DNA of 64,000 nt from assembly GCA_005503085.1 (NCBI GenBank), contig SCOI01000002.1, positions 1 to 64,000 on the forward strand, in the 5' to 3' direction. The stretch comes from Burkholderiales bacterium C2 (GTDB lineage: Bacteria > Pseudomonadota > Gammaproteobacteria > Burkholderiales > Burkholderiaceae_C). Below, piece by piece: positions 22,730-32,979 of the stretch (its first letter is position 1; each line of letters starts with the position of its first letter). Below the pieces are notes generated by a model. That model did no database searches, was not told where the DNA came from, and saw only the letters and a program-made list of their open reading frames with translations. Both the position numbers and the translations under genes were made by a program.

Positions 22730-24682
22730 TCAGGGCCGCGCCAGCGCCTCGACGGGGTCAAGTCTTGCCGCGCTGCGTGCCGGCAGGAAGCCGAAGACCA
22801 CGCCGATCAGGGTCGATACCGCGAAGGCGCCGATGATGGCGCTGCTGGAGAACACCATGCGGAAATCCTTGACGAAGTGATCGAACAGCGCGCCGGTGCC
22901 CAGCGCCAGCGCCACGCCCATCGCGCCGCCGAGCACGCAGACCAGCACCGCTTCGATCAGGAACTGGCGCAGGATGTCGCCCTGGCGTGCGCCCACCGCC
23001 ATGCGCACGCCGATCTCCTGGGTGCGCTCGGTCACCGACACCAGCATGATGTTCATCACGCCGATGCCGCCCACCAGCAGCGAGATCAAGGCAATCGACG
23101 AGATCAGCAGCGTGATGGTCTGCGTGGTCTGCTCGATGGTCTGGCGGATGCTGTCGGTATTCATCAGGAAGAAGTCTTCCTTGCCGTGGCGCTGAGCGAG
23201 CAGCCGGGTGATGCCCTGCTCGGCCACGGTGCTGGCCACCGCATCGCTGACCCGCACCGTGATGCTGCGCAGATAGTCCTGGCCGGTCATGCGGCTCATC
23301 GCGGTGCTGTAGGGCAGCCAGACATTGAGCGCGTCGGCGTTGCCGAAGGCGCTGCTCTTCTTCTCGGTGACGCCGACGATGCGCAGCGGCACGCTGCCCA
23401 GCAGGATCACCTCGCCCAGCGCCGGCTCGCCATTGGGGAACAAGGTCTTGCGCGTGTTGTCGTCGATCACCGCCTCCTGGGCCTGCAGGCGCACCGCGTC
23501 CGCATCGAAGGCCTGGCCGGCCGCGAAGCTGTAGCCGCGCACGCGGAAGAACTGTTCGCCGACCCCGCTGATGCTGGCCGAGACATCGACATTGCGGTAG
23601 CGCAGGCCGGCGCTGACGCTGACGGTCGGCGTCACGCTGTCCACATAGCCGAGCTGGGCCAGCGCCTGCGCGTCGCCCGAGCGCAGCGTGCGGATCGCGC
23701 CGGCGCGCCGGTCGCCGAAGCCGCTGCCGGGCATGATGTCTATGGTGTTGGTGCCCATCGCGCTGATGTCGGACAGGATGCGCTGGCGCGAGCCCTCGCC
23801 CAGCGCCACCACCGACACCACCGAGGCAATGCCGATAATGATGCCCAGCATCGTCAACAGCGTGCGCAGCCGGTGGTTGACCATCGCACGCAAGGCCATG
23901 CGCGTGGCCTCGCCGATGCGGCCGACCAGGGCGCCCAGGGCGCTGCCCGGCTTGGCCAGCGCCTCGCGCTGCAAGCGCGCCGGCGCCGGCGCGTCTGATT
24001 TGCGCCGGTCGGCGACGATCTCGCCGTCGCTGATCTCGATGACGCGCTGTGCATGAGCGGCCACCTGGGCATCGTGGGTCACCAGGATGATGGTGTGCCC
24101 GTCGGCATGCAGCTCCTCGAGGATCTTCATGACCTCCTGGCCGCTGGCCCGGTCCAGCGCACCGGTGGGCTCGTCGGCCAGGATCACATCGCCGCCATTC
24201 ATCAGCGCCCGCGCGATCGAGACCCGCTGCTGCTGGCCGCCCGAGAGCTGGCCGGGCCGGTGCTGGGTGCGCTCGGCCAGGCCCAGCCGGGCCAGCAGGC
24301 GCTGGGCGCGCTCGTGGCGCTGGGCTGCGGCGGTGCCGGCATAGATGGACGGGATCTCGACATTGCCGACCGCGCTGAGATCGCCCAGCAGCTGGTAGCG
24401 CTGGAAGATGAAGCCGAAATGCTCGCGGCGCAGCCGCGCCAGCGCATCGGGCGCCATTTCGCCGGTCTCCTGGCCGGCCACCTTGTAGCTGCCGCGGGTC
24501 GGCCGATCCAGGCAGCCGAGGATATTCATCAAGGTGGACTTGCCCGAGCCCGAGGGCCCCATGATGGCCACCATCTCGCCGGCCTCGATCACAAGATCGA
24601 CATTGCGCAGCACCGCAACCACGCCCTCGCCGGCCGGGAACTCGCGCGTCAGGCCGCGCACCTCCAGAAGCGCTGTGCTCAT
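22730..24682 (-). CDS. macB: MacB-type ABC exporter (ATPase-permease fusion)
   Basis: 650 residues. The N-terminal ATPase has 'GPSGSGKST' (Walker A, near residue 40), 'LSGGQQQR' and 'DEPTGALD'. A first membrane helix is near residue 275, followed by the large periplasmic MacB core and three C-terminal helices of the FtsX domain ('[34 protein letters not shown]'). MacB drives a tripartite pump that exports macrolides, peptides or lipoproteins from the periplasm. It begins 2 bp after macA and is last of three cotranscribed genes. A GGGGTCAAGTCTTGCC word lies in its final codons. Confidence 0.94.
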   Translation of the reverse strand: MSTALLEVRGLTREFPAGEGVVAVLRNVDLVIEAGEMVAIMGPSGSGKSTLMNILGCLDRPTRGSYKVAGQETGEMAPDALARLRREHFGFIFQRYQLLGDLSAVGNVEIPSIYAGTAAAQRHERAQRLLARLGLAERTQHRPGQLSGGQQQRVSIARALMNGGDVILADEPTGALDRASGQEVMKILEELHADGHTIILVTHDAQVAAHAQRVIEISDGEIVADRRKSDAPAPARLQREALAKPGSALGALVGRIGEATRMALRAMVNHRLRTLLTMLGIIIGIASVVSVVALGEGSRQRILSDISAMGTNTIDIMPGSGFGDRRAGAIRTLRSGDAQALAQLGYVDSVTPTVSVSAGLRYRNVDVSASISGVGEQFFRVRGYSFAAGQAFDADAVRLQAQEAVIDDNTRKTLFPNGEPALGEVILLGSVPLRIVGVTEKKSSAFGNADALNVWLPYSTAMSRMTGQDYLRSITVRVSDAVASTVAEQGITRLLAQRHGKEDFFLMNTDSIRQTIEQTTQTITLLISSIALISLLVGGIGVMNIMLVSVTERTQEIGVRMAVGARQGDILRQFLIEAVLVCVLGGAMGVALALGTGALFDHFVKDFRMVFSSSAIIGAFAVSTLIGVVFGFLPARSAARLDPVEALARP

Positions 24683-24684
24683 GC

Positions 24685-25887
24685 TCAGAACATCCGCACG
24701 CCGCGCGAGCGCGGCATCGCCGAGGCGCCAGCCGCACCGGCCTCGCTGGTGATGACCTGTTCGCCGGCCTTCAGCCCGTCCAGCACCTGGGCCTGGACAC
24801 GGTTGTTCAGGCCGATGCGCACGGTCTTCTCGACGATCTTGCCCTCGCCCTCCAGCACCTTCACGCGGTAGCTGCCGTCGCGCTCACGCTTTCCCAGCGC
24901 TGCGCTGGGCAGGGTCAGGACTTGCTGGGCCCGGGCCAGCACGATGGTGGTCTGGGCCGTCATATTGATGCGCAGCCTGCCCTCGGGGTTGGGCACGTCG
25001 AAGATGCCGTTGTAGTAGATCGCGCTCGTGGTGCTGGTAGAGGCCGAACTGGTGGCGCTGGTCTCGCTGGCCAGGGTCGTCGGCCCCGGCTCGACCGCGC
25101 GCAGCTTGACCTCGATGCGCCGGTCCGGCTCGCCCAGCAGGCTGAAGTAGACCGGCATGCCCGGTTTGACCTTGGGCACATCGGCCTCGGAGATCTGGGC
25201 CTTGACCGTCATGGTGTCAAGTCTTGCCAGCTTGATGATGGTGGGGGCCGACTGGTTGGCATTGACCGTCTGGCCCTGCTCGGTGACCACGGCCACAACC
25301 ACGCCGTCCATCGGCGCGGTCACCCGGGTGTAGCCCAGATTGACCTTGGCCGTGTCCTCGGCCACGCGGGCCTGGGCGATCTGGGCCTGCTGGGCGGCGA
25401 TCTCGGCCGTCGTGGTGCTCAGCGTGGCCTCGGCCGCCTCGAGGTCCGCGCGGGTGCCCGCATCGATGGCCACCAGCTCGCGCAGCCGCGCGGCCGCCAG
25501 CGTGGCCTGCTTCAGCGCGGCCTGGCGTGCGGCCAGCTGGGCCTGGGCGCTTTGCAGCGCGGCCTGGGCATTGCGCAGATTGTTCTGCTGGGTCAGCGCA
25601 TCGATCTCGGCGATCAGCTGGCCCTGCTTGACGGTATCGCCCAGAGCCACATGCAGACGCTTGACCTCGCCGGTCACCTGCGCGCCGACGCTGACCAGCT
25701 TGTAGGCGCCGATGGTGCCGGTGGCCAGCACGCTGTCCTCGATATCGCCCAGGGCCACGGCGGCGGTGGCCACCTGGGGCGCGGGCGGCGGCGTGAACCA
25801 GAAATGTTTGACCGCGAAGCCGGCGGCCAGCAGCACGGCGAGCAGGACCAGCCAGCCCCAGGACTTCATCAGGTTCTTCAGCGGCAT
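24685..25887 (-). CDS. macA: MacA-type periplasmic adaptor
   Basis: 400 residues from the ATG at 25887, which directly follows the stop of the outer-membrane factor gene (TGATATG); a longer frame starts at 25917. A membrane anchor lies at about 10-27 ('[19 protein letters not shown]'). Then come the lipoyl-like half-motifs ('[22 protein letters not shown]', 'PMDGVVVAV'), a coiled-coil hairpin rich in Ala/Gln (about 95-175) and beta-barrel domains. It bridges MacB and the outer-membrane channel. Confidence 0.93.
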   Translation of the reverse strand: MPLKNLMKSWGWLVLLAVLLAAGFAVKHFWFTPPPAPQVATAAVALGDIEDSVLATGTIGAYKLVSVGAQVTGEVKRLHVALGDTVKQGQLIAEIDALTQQNNLRNAQAALQSAQAQLAARQAALKQATLAAARLRELVAIDAGTRADLEAAEATLSTTTAEIAAQQAQIAQARVAEDTAKVNLGYTRVTAPMDGVVVAVVTEQGQTVNANQSAPTIIKLARLDTMTVKAQISEADVPKVKPGMPVYFSLLGEPDRRIEVKLRAVEPGPTTLASETSATSSASTSTTSAIYYNGIFDVPNPEGRLRINMTAQTTIVLARAQQVLTLPSAALGKRERDGSYRVKVLEGEGKIVEKTVRIGLNNRVQAQVLDGLKAGEQVITSEAGAAGASAMPRSRGVRMF

Positions 25888-25888
25888 A

Positions 25889-27274
25889 TCAACGTCTCTC
25901 ATCATCATTCCAGCCACCGCCCAGCACCTTGTAGAGCGTGATGCGGTTGCTTTGTTCGGTCAGGCGCAGCGCGATCAGCGCCTGCTGCGAGGCGTAGAGC
26001 GAACGCTGTGCGTCGAGCACCTCCAGCCGGGTCGTGCTGCCGGCGCGGAACTGCGCTTCGGCCAGGCGCAGCTGGCGCTCGGTGGCTTCGTTGAGCGAGC
26101 GCTGGGCGGCCAGGCGCTCGGCCAGGGTGGCGCGCTGGGCCAGCGCATCGGCCACCTCGCGGAAGGCGGTCTGCACCGCCTTGTCATAGCCGGCCAGCGC
26201 GATCTCGCGGTTCAGCTCGGCCACCTGCACCTGGGCGCGGCTGGCGCCGCCATCGAAGATAGGCAGGGACAGTGAAGGGCCGAAGCTCCAGCTGCCGCTG
26301 CCCGACTTGAACAGCCCCGACAGCTCGCGGCTGGCGCTGCCGGCCGAGGCCGTCAGCGAGATGCGCGGAAAACGCTCGGCCCGGGCCACGCCGATATCGG
26401 CCAGGCTGGCGCGCAATGCGTGCTCGGCCGCCAGCACATCGGGGCGGCGCTGCAGCAGGCTGGACGGCACACCGGCCGGCAGCTCGACCAGGGCGCTGAC
26501 GGCGCCCAGGGCCTCGTCGGCGCGCGGCAGCAGCTCGGCCGGCACGGCCGCGCCGAGCAGCAGTTCCAGCGCGTTGCGGTCCTGCGCGATCAGCGTCGCG
26601 TAGTTGGCGATCTCGACCCGGGCCGCATCGACCGAGCTCTGCGCCTGGGCCAGCGCCAGCCCGGTGATCGCACCGAGTTCATGCATGCGCTGGGTCAGCG
26701 CATAGCTGCGCTGGCGTGTGTCCAGGGTCTGCTGAGCCAGGCGCTGGCGCTCCAAATCTGCCGCCAGGCTCAGCCAGGCATTGGCCGTCTCGGCCACCAG
26801 GCTGATCTGCACGCTGCGGCGTGATTCGTCCGTGGCCAGATAGCTCTGCAGCGCCGCCTCGCCGAGGTTCTTGACACGGCCGAACAGGTCCAGCTCGAAG
26901 CCGGCCAGGCCGACGCTGGCCGACAGGCTGCTGCCATTGTCGGAGCGGCTGGCGCTGGCGCCGAGATTGACGCTCGGCAGGCGGGCCGCGTCGCTGATAC
27001 GGTACTGGGCGCGAGCCCGCTCGACATTCAGCGCCGCGACGCGCAGATCGCGGTTATGGGTCAGGGCCAAGCCCACCACCGCGCGCAGGCGCAGATCGCT
27101 GAAGAAGGCGCGCCAGCCCAGCTCGGCAGCCTCACTCGCCGCCGGTTGAGTGGCCTGATCTGCATAAGGCACGGCGGGGTCGGGTCTTGCATAGGGCGGG
27201 GCCAGATTGGCACAGCCGGCCAGCGAAACCAGGGCCGGCAGCAGCCATCGGGGGAAGAACAAGCGCATGGGCAT
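25889..27274 (-). CDS. Outer-membrane efflux lipoprotein (TolC/NodT family)
   Basis: 461 residues. A signal peptide with lipobox 'LAGC' (cysteine near residue 21) is followed by 'ANLAPPYARPDP', typical of NodT-type outer-membrane factors. Two outer-membrane-efflux repeats follow: 'RDLRVAALNVERARAQYRISDAARLPSV' and 'PSSLLQRRPDVLAAEHALRASLADIGVARAERFPRISL'. It forms the exit duct for the MacAB pump and is the first gene of the operon. Its promoter must lie in the region to its right; TTTACA and TACATG spaced 18 bp on the minus strand (about 27336 and 27312) are a weak candidate. Confidence 0.92.
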   Translation of the reverse strand: MPMRLFFPRWLLPALVSLAGCANLAPPYARPDPAVPYADQATQPAASEAAELGWRAFFSDLRLRAVVGLALTHNRDLRVAALNVERARAQYRISDAARLPSVNLGASASRSDNGSSLSASVGLAGFELDLFGRVKNLGEAALQSYLATDESRRSVQISLVAETANAWLSLAADLERQRLAQQTLDTRQRSYALTQRMHELGAITGLALAQAQSSVDAARVEIANYATLIAQDRNALELLLGAAVPAELLPRADEALGAVSALVELPAGVPSSLLQRRPDVLAAEHALRASLADIGVARAERFPRISLTASAGSASRELSGLFKSGSGSWSFGPSLSLPIFDGGASRAQVQVAELNREIALAGYDKAVQTAFREVADALAQRATLAERLAAQRSLNEATERQLRLAEAQFRAGSTTRLEVLDAQRSLYASQQALIALRLTEQSNRITLYKVLGGGWNDDERR

Positions 27275-27655
27275 CGCCTTTGTGAAGACAGGTCCATGAT
27301 GGCAGAGCCATGTACCGGTCCCTTGAAGCCTGTGTAAAGAACTGCGGACCAGGACTGGATCGCCATTCCCTTGCTTCTCGTCAAATCACCGTCACAAAGC
27401 GCGTGCACAATGCGAAGCACTGAGACAAACAAAACCGGCTGCAGATTGGGCAGAGTTCTGGAACCCGTCACCAGCGTCTGATCAGTAACACCGTCTTGCC
27501 ACATCGGTGGCATGTCCGGAAGCCACGAGGGCCACACCGCAAGGTGGTGGCCCTTTGCTTATGGGGCTGTGGCGATAGACCCACGCCGATGCTTGACGCT
27601 GCCCGTCCGAGCGCCGCACACTGCGCTCCTTCATCCACCCACACAGGAGTCCGCT
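27275..27655 (+). other. Gene-free region with nested GCCAC/GTGGC hairpins before rsgA
   Basis: No convincing gene. A hairpin TGCCAC-ATCG-GTGGCA (27497-27512) is followed by another GCCAC at 27522 and by a strong hairpin AGGGCCAC...GTGGCCCT with a GCAA loop (27528-27554) and a short TT tail. The repeated GCCAC and GTGGC segments can pair in more than one way, as in attenuators. TTGACG at 27593 could be a -35 box for the 23-codon ORF that follows. The left part must carry the promoter of the leftward efflux operon. Confidence 0.45.
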
Positions 27656-27727
27656 ATGGCTGCACATGATCTTGCCCTGCCGCTGTCGGCCGACATCCTG
27701 CTGGGTCTGCGCTGCGCGAACGCCTGA
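27656..27727 (+). CDS. Candidate 23-residue leader ORF upstream of rsgA
   Basis: A 24-codon frame (including stop) with an ideal ribosome site, AGGAG six bases before the ATG. The peptide begins MAAHDLALPLSADILLG and is leucine-rich (6 of 23). It ends 113 bp before rsgA; that spacer contains a perfect hairpin CCGATGC-TGCAT-GCATCGG (27782-27800). The position and ribosome site suggest a leader peptide or small protein on the rsgA transcript. It has no run of a single regulatory amino acid codon that would point to classic attenuation. No homologue is known to me. Confidence 0.4.
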   Translation: MAAHDLALPLSADILLGLRCANA

Positions 27728-27840
27728 GTTTGCGAGCGCCCCGCCGCTGGTGAGCGGCCGACGACACGACGACCTTCCCGCCCGATGCTGCATGCATCGG
27801 CCCGGGTTTCCTTCGTTCGCCTGTTTGTCATTCCATCACC

Positions 27841-28926
27841 ATGCTCACCACCACCGTTATCGAGGCCTTGCGTCCGCTGGGCCTGAACCTGTCCCTGCTT
27901 CCACAACTCGCCCAGCTTGACTGGCGCCAGGACGCCACGCTGTGGCGCATCACCGAAGTCCAGCGCGACCAGCTGGGCCTGCAATCCGACCAGGGCGCCT
28001 GCCGCGCCCGCGCACTGCCGGCGCTGCAACAGGCCTTGTTCGCCGACTCGCGCCAGCTGGCCGTCGGCGACTGGGTGCTGGCGCGCCGCAACGCGCTGGG
28101 CGAAACCTGGGTGCACGAGCTGCTGCCGCCGCTCAACAGCCTGAGCCGCCGCGACCCGAACGGCCAGCGCCAGGCCCTGGTCAGCAATGTCGACACCGCG
28201 CTGCTGGTCATGGGGCTGGATCATGACTTCAACCTGGCCCGGCTGGACCGCTATCTGGTGCTGGTGCGCGGCTCGGGCGTGCCGGCCGTCGTCGTGCTCA
28301 GCAAGGCCGATCTGTGCCGCGATGTGGCGGCCCGGGTGGCCGAGCTGCGCGAGCATCTGGCGCTGAGCCGCAATGCGGTGATGGACGTGCTGGCGGTGGA
28401 TGGCACGCAGGCCGGCACGCGCGCGCAACTGGCACCCTGGCTGGGCCTGGGCCAGACCCTGGTGCTGCTGGGCTCCAGCGGTGCCGGCAAGTCGACCCTG
28501 ACCAACACGCTGTGCGAGGCGGCGCTGCAAGACACCGGCGGCGTGCGCCAGGACGACAGCCGCGGCCGCCACACGACCACGGTGCGCAGCCTGCACCGCA
28601 CGGCCGATGGCGCCTGCATCATCGACACGCCGGGCCTGCGCGGCCTCCAGCTCGATGCCAGCGCGGCCGAGCTGGATCAGGCCTTCGACGATGTGCTCGG
28701 CCTGGCCCGCCACTGTCGCTTTCGCAACTGCACGCATGGCGACGAGCCCGGCTGCGCGGTGCGTGCCGCGCTGCCGCCGGCGCGGCTGAAGAGCTATCAG
28801 AAGCTGCAGCGCGAGGCCGGCCGCGACAGCATGGGGCCGCTGGAACGGCGCGCCCGGCTCAGTGAGTGGAAGGCGCGCGGGCGGGCGGCGCATGCGCACA
28901 TACGCTCGAAGCGAGGTGAGGGATGA
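27841..28926 (+). CDS. rsgA: Ribosome small-subunit GTPase RsgA
   Basis: 361 residues. The circularly permuted GTPase order is clear: G4-like 'LSKADL' precedes the P-loop 'GSSGAGKST' (from residue 211), then 'DTPGLRG' (G3). An N-terminal OB-fold and a C-terminal zinc finger ('HCRFRNCTHGDEPGC', from about residue 291) complete the family layout. RsgA acts in late maturation of the 30S subunit. The long N-terminal part places it nearer the YloQ-like variants; a second rsgA elsewhere in the genome would not be surprising. Confidence 0.92.
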   Translation: MLTTTVIEALRPLGLNLSLLPQLAQLDWRQDATLWRITEVQRDQLGLQSDQGACRARALPALQQALFADSRQLAVGDWVLARRNALGETWVHELLPPLNSLSRRDPNGQRQALVSNVDTALLVMGLDHDFNLARLDRYLVLVRGSGVPAVVVLSKADLCRDVAARVAELREHLALSRNAVMDVLAVDGTQAGTRAQLAPWLGLGQTLVLLGSSGAGKSTLTNTLCEAALQDTGGVRQDDSRGRHTTTVRSLHRTADGACIIDTPGLRGLQLDASAAELDQAFDDVLGLARHCRFRNCTHGDEPGCAVRAALPPARLKSYQKLQREAGRDSMGPLERRARLSEWKARGRAAHAHIRSKRGEG

Positions 28927-28995
28927 GCAGTGCGGCGCTCGCACGGCGCTGCCCGAACCGCATGCGACACTGGCTCGACACAGGAGATGCCCGCG

Positions 28996-30585
28996 ATGAA
29001 GACCGATCTGCACAGCAAAGTCGATGCCCTGTTTGCCGACCTGGCCGGTCGTGCGGTGCCAGGTCTTGCCGTCGGCGTGCTGCGCGAGGGCGAGGTGCTG
29101 CTGAACCAGGGCTACGGCCTGGCCAGCCTGAGCCAGCTCACGCCGATCCGCGGCGACACGCGCTTTCGCATCGCCTCGGTGTCCAAGCAGTTCACCGTGG
29201 CCGCAGCCCTGCTGCTGGAGCGGCGCGGCCTGCTGAGCCAGGACGACGATGTGCGCAGCCATGTGCCCGAGCTGGCGGCCCTGCCCGAGCTCGTGACGAT
29301 AGGCCATCTGATGCGCAATACCAGCGGCCTGCCGGATGTGCTGGAGCTGCTGCGCCTGGGCGGGGTCAATCTGGACCAGCGGGTCGACCGGGCCGGCCTG
29401 CTGGCCGCGATGGCGCGCAACAGCCATCTGAATTTCGCGCCCGGCAGCCGCTTTCTCTATTGCAATAGCGGTTTCGCGCTGCTGGGCCTGATTGTCGAGC
29501 GGGTCTCGGGCCAGAGTCTGGATGCCTTGCTGCAGGCCGAGTTCTTCGGCCCGCTGGGCATGGGCTCGACCGCGATGCTGGTCGAGAGCGATGTGCCGCT
29601 GCCGGGCCTGGCCTCGCCCTATCTGCCGGATGGTCAAGGCGGCTGGCGGCGCGCCCAGCACGGCTTCGAGCATGGCGGCGAAGGCGGCCTGGTCTCCAGC
29701 GTGCCGGACCTGCTGCTGTGGGCCGCCCATCTGCTCCAGCCGACGCCGGGCGTGGCCGATCTGGCCGAGGCGCTGGGCGCGCGGGTGCCGCTGAACCAGG
29801 GCGCGGACTCGCCCTATGCCTATGGCCTGGAACACAGCCGCCTGGACGAATTCGCGGCGCTGGGCCATGGCGGCCTGTGGCCCGGCTACCGCACCGAGTT
29901 CCTGCTGCTGCCCGAGGCGCAACTGGCCGTGGTCGTGATTAGCAATGACGGCGCGCAGAACCCCTACAAGATCGCCCGCGACATCGCCCGGCTGGTGCTG
30001 GACCGGCCGGCGCCGGCGCCCCGCCCGGATGCCGCAGCAGCCCTGCTCGGCACCTGGCTGAACGCCGAGCAGGGCCAGCTCTTCGAGCTGAGCCTGCAGG
30101 GCGGGCGGCTGATGGCCCAGCAATGGGGCGCCAGCTTCGAGCTGCAGCCCGAGGCCGAGGGCCGCTGGCTGCCGCTGCGCGGCGCCTATGAGTTCGAGCT
30201 GCTGGGTCTGCAGCAGGACGGTGGCCTGCGGCTGGGCATGGGCGCCGGCCGCAGCGTCGACTGCCGGCGCGTCACTAGCCGGGCGGCGCTGCCGGCCGGG
30301 CTGGCCGGCGACTACTGGTGCGAGGACATCGCGACGCGGTGGCGCATCGAGGCCCATGAGCAGGGTCTGCGCGTCTGGGTCGAGGGACCGCTGCTGAAGG
30401 CGCAGCAGGCCTGGACCCTGCACGGCCTGGACGATCGGCTGTTCGAGCTGCGCGGTGCCGGCTACTGGGCGCCCACCCATCTGCTCTTGCGGGCCGAATA
30501 CGGCCATGATCACGCCGTCAGCGATTTGATCGTGGACAGCGCCCGCATCAAGGGTTTGCGCTTCAAAAGACACACAGCTCTGTAA
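28996..30585 (+). CDS. Serine hydrolase, class C beta-lactamase fold
   Basis: 529 residues from the ATG at 28996, which has AGGAG nine bases upstream (an ATG at 28987 is too close to it). The catalytic SxxK is S61-V-S-K64 in 'IASVSKQF', the YxN is Y155-C-N157, and 'FEHGGEGG' supplies a KTG-like HGG element. The C-terminal 200 residues form an extra beta-rich domain common in esterase/peptidase members of this family. There is no signal peptide, so a cytoplasmic esterase or D-amino-peptidase is more likely than a beta-lactamase. It follows rsgA by 69 bp. Confidence 0.85.
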   Translation: MKTDLHSKVDALFADLAGRAVPGLAVGVLREGEVLLNQGYGLASLSQLTPIRGDTRFRIASVSKQFTVAAALLLERRGLLSQDDDVRSHVPELAALPELVTIGHLMRNTSGLPDVLELLRLGGVNLDQRVDRAGLLAAMARNSHLNFAPGSRFLYCNSGFALLGLIVERVSGQSLDALLQAEFFGPLGMGSTAMLVESDVPLPGLASPYLPDGQGGWRRAQHGFEHGGEGGLVSSVPDLLLWAAHLLQPTPGVADLAEALGARVPLNQGADSPYAYGLEHSRLDEFAALGHGGLWPGYRTEFLLLPEAQLAVVVISNDGAQNPYKIARDIARLVLDRPAPAPRPDAAAALLGTWLNAEQGQLFELSLQGGRLMAQQWGASFELQPEAEGRWLPLRGAYEFELLGLQQDGGLRLGMGAGRSVDCRRVTSRAALPAGLAGDYWCEDIATRWRIEAHEQGLRVWVEGPLLKAQQAWTLHGLDDRLFELRGAGYWAPTHLLLRAEYGHDHAVSDLIVDSARIKGLRFKRHTAL

Positions 30586-30681
30586 AGAAACTTAAACCCG
30601 GCAGCGGCACGGCGAGAGCCCGCTGCGGGCATGAGATGCTTCGCCCGCCATCCTCCAGCTTCGAGGCCCGCGCTCGTCTCC

Positions 30682-32967
30682 ATGCCGTCCAGCCCATTCC
30701 GTCGTCCGCCATTCCGCCCCCTGGTCCTGAGCCTTGCGCTGAGCCTGCTGCCCTGGGCCGCCCAGGCCCAGGGCACGCCCGACAGCGTCCCGGCGGCCAA
30801 GCCGCCGTCGCCCGCCCCGCAGCGGCGACCGGCACGCCCGCCGACCGCCAGCCCCGAGCAGCTCGACCGGGTGCAGATCCAGGGCGGCCCCAGCGACACG
30901 GTGCAGCGCCGCGCCTCCACCGCCTCCAAGATCATCATCGGCCGCGAGGAGCTGGACCGCTTCGGTGATCCCAGCGTCGCCGACACGCTCAAGCGCCTGC
31001 CCGGCGTCACCCTCGGCGGCCGCCCCGGGCGCGGCGGCGGCGTGCGCATGCGCGGCATGGGCGGCGGCTACACGCAGATCCTCGTCAACGGCGAGCGCAT
31101 GCCACCGAGCTTCTCGCTGGAGGAGCTGCCGCCGGACCAGATCGAGCGCATCGAGGTGATGCGCGCGCCGACCGCCGAGTACGGCGCCCGCGCGGTGGCC
31201 GGCACGATCAATATCGTGCTGCGCGAGGCCTTGCAGAAAAAGCTCAACGATGTGGCGCTGGCGCTGGCCGGCGAGCGCGGCACCGTCAGCCCGCAATTCT
31301 CCTGGACCCGCAACGACAAGCTCGACGATGAGGGCAGCGCCTACAGCCTCTCGGTCAATGCCGGCGAGAGCAAGCGGCGCGACGATGCCGACAGCCTGGC
31401 CACGACCCGCCGCCTCTCGGACGGCCTGATCCTCAATGAGCAGCGCAACACCGGCCAGAGCGAGGATGATCGCCGCCGCGTCAATCTGAACGCCCGCATC
31501 CAGTGGCGGCTCGCCGGTGGCGACACGCTGACCCTGATGCCGATGCTGGCGGCCGCCAAGGGCACCAGCAGCAGCCTGCGCCGGCAGGACGCCAGCAACG
31601 GAATGCTGCACTACGACACCGCGCAGACCCGCAATGACAGCGACTTCAGCCTGCTGCGCTTGAATAGCACGCTGAATCGCCGGCTCGGCGAGGACACGCG
31701 GCTGGAGCTGCGCGGCGCCATCGGCCGCGCCGATATGGACAGCGAGAGCCTGCGCCGCGAATGGCTCAAGAACGAGCCGCTGCCCGACCAGCTGGAGGCC
31801 AGCCGCAACCGCGACCGCTCCTGGAATCTGGGCGCCAAGCTCTCGCACCTGATGGCCGAGGAGCACAGCCTGGTGGCCGGTCTGGAGGCCGAGGGCAACC
31901 GCCGCAGCCAGACCCGGCGCAGCCTGATGGACGGCATGCGGGTGATGGCGCTGGAAGAGTTCGGCGACGAGTTCGAGGCCTCCAGCCTGCGCCTGGCCGC
32001 CTATGCGCAGGACGAGTGGAAGCACAACGCCAACTGGTCGGCCTATGCCGGCCTGCGCTGGGAGGGCATACGCACCGAAAGCGATGCGCGCAACTACAAC
32101 GTCAAGAACGACTCTTCGGTCTGGACCCCGCTGCTGCATGCGGTCTGGAAGCCCGACGAGAAGAGCCGCGACCAGGTCCGCATGAGCCTGACGCGCAGCT
32201 ACCGCAGCCCCAACACCCAGGACCTGATCGCCCGCCCGGTGATCAATGCCCAATTCCCCGGCGGCGCCAACGAACCCAACTATGCGGACCGGGTCGGCAA
32301 CCCCGATCTGAAGCCCGAGATGGCCACCGGCATCGACCTGGCGCTGGAGCGCTATCTGAGCAAGGGCGGGGTGCTCAGCGTCAGCGTCTTCGCGCGCCGC
32401 ATCAAGGATCTGATACGCACGACCACCACACTGGAGAGCGTGTCCTGGTCCACCGAGCCGCGCTGGGTGGCGCGGCCCAGCAATATCGGCAAGGCCGTCA
32501 CGCGCGGCATCGAGCTGGAGGCCAAGTTCCGGCTCGACGAGTTCATCGAAGACGCCCTGCCCGTCTCGCTGCGCAGCAATATCAGCTTCTTCCGCTCCAA
32601 GGTCGACGGCATCCCCGGCCCCAACAACACGCTGGACCAGCAGCCCCGCTACACCGCCAATCTGGGCGCCGACTACCGGCTGCGCAGCCTGCCGCTGACT
32701 CTGGGTGCCAGCGTCAACTGGGTGCCGGCCACGACCATCCAGCAGACCCTGATCCAGTCCAGCAGCGTGCCGCGCCGCCAGGTCATCGACGCCTTCGCGC
32801 TGTGGAACATCAACCGCAGCACCGCGCTGCGCCTGTCCGGCGGCAATCTGGCGCCGCTGGACTACGACACCGGCAGCGTGATCACGACGGCCGACAAGTC
32901 CATCACGAGCGAGAACTACGGCCGCACATTCATGAACTGGCAGCTGCGGCTGGAGATCAAGCTCTAG
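30682..32967 (+). CDS. TonB-dependent outer-membrane receptor
   Basis: 761 residues from the ATG at 30682; the frame could start 17 codons earlier. Signal peptide ends near 'AAQAQG'. The plug domain has 'ADTLKRLPGVTLGGRPGRGGGVRMRGMGGGYTQILVNGERMP' split over the family's typical blocks, then 'IERIEVMRAPTAEYGARAVAGTINIVL'. The barrel ends in 'WQLRLEIKL'. A Pro-rich linker (about residues 30-60) precedes the plug. Ligand unknown; iron-siderophore-like receptors are the closest general class. Neighbouring genes do not reveal a substrate. Confidence 0.87.
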   Translation: MPSSPFRRPPFRPLVLSLALSLLPWAAQAQGTPDSVPAAKPPSPAPQRRPARPPTASPEQLDRVQIQGGPSDTVQRRASTASKIIIGREELDRFGDPSVADTLKRLPGVTLGGRPGRGGGVRMRGMGGGYTQILVNGERMPPSFSLEELPPDQIERIEVMRAPTAEYGARAVAGTINIVLREALQKKLNDVALALAGERGTVSPQFSWTRNDKLDDEGSAYSLSVNAGESKRRDDADSLATTRRLSDGLILNEQRNTGQSEDDRRRVNLNARIQWRLAGGDTLTLMPMLAAAKGTSSSLRRQDASNGMLHYDTAQTRNDSDFSLLRLNSTLNRRLGEDTRLELRGAIGRADMDSESLRREWLKNEPLPDQLEASRNRDRSWNLGAKLSHLMAEEHSLVAGLEAEGNRRSQTRRSLMDGMRVMALEEFGDEFEASSLRLAAYAQDEWKHNANWSAYAGLRWEGIRTESDARNYNVKNDSSVWTPLLHAVWKPDEKSRDQVRMSLTRSYRSPNTQDLIARPVINAQFPGGANEPNYADRVGNPDLKPEMATGIDLALERYLSKGGVLSVSVFARRIKDLIRTTTTLESVSWSTEPRWVARPSNIGKAVTRGIELEAKFRLDEFIEDALPVSLRSNISFFRSKVDGIPGPNNTLDQQPRYTANLGADYRLRSLPLTLGASVNWVPATTIQQTLIQSSSVPRRQVIDAFALWNINRSTALRLSGGNLAPLDYDTGSVITTADKSITSENYGRTFMNWQLRLEIKL

Positions 32968-32979
32968 CCCCGGTCAGGC

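Noticed and set aside
27511-27535. A GTCCGGAAG string resembling the conserved part of signal recognition particle RNA
   Set aside because: The rest of the SRP helix and its symmetric loops are absent, and the flanking sequence folds into different hairpins.
27631-30573. A 980-codon open frame on the minus strand opposite rsgA and the serine hydrolase
   Set aside because: It is an antisense shadow produced by the strong GC bias at third codon positions; its translation is low-complexity Ala/Arg/Gln/Gly and overlaps two well-supported genes.
28996-30585. Calling the SxxK hydrolase a beta-lactamase
   Set aside because: It lacks a signal peptide and has a large C-terminal domain as in esterase and peptidase members; only the fold is shared.
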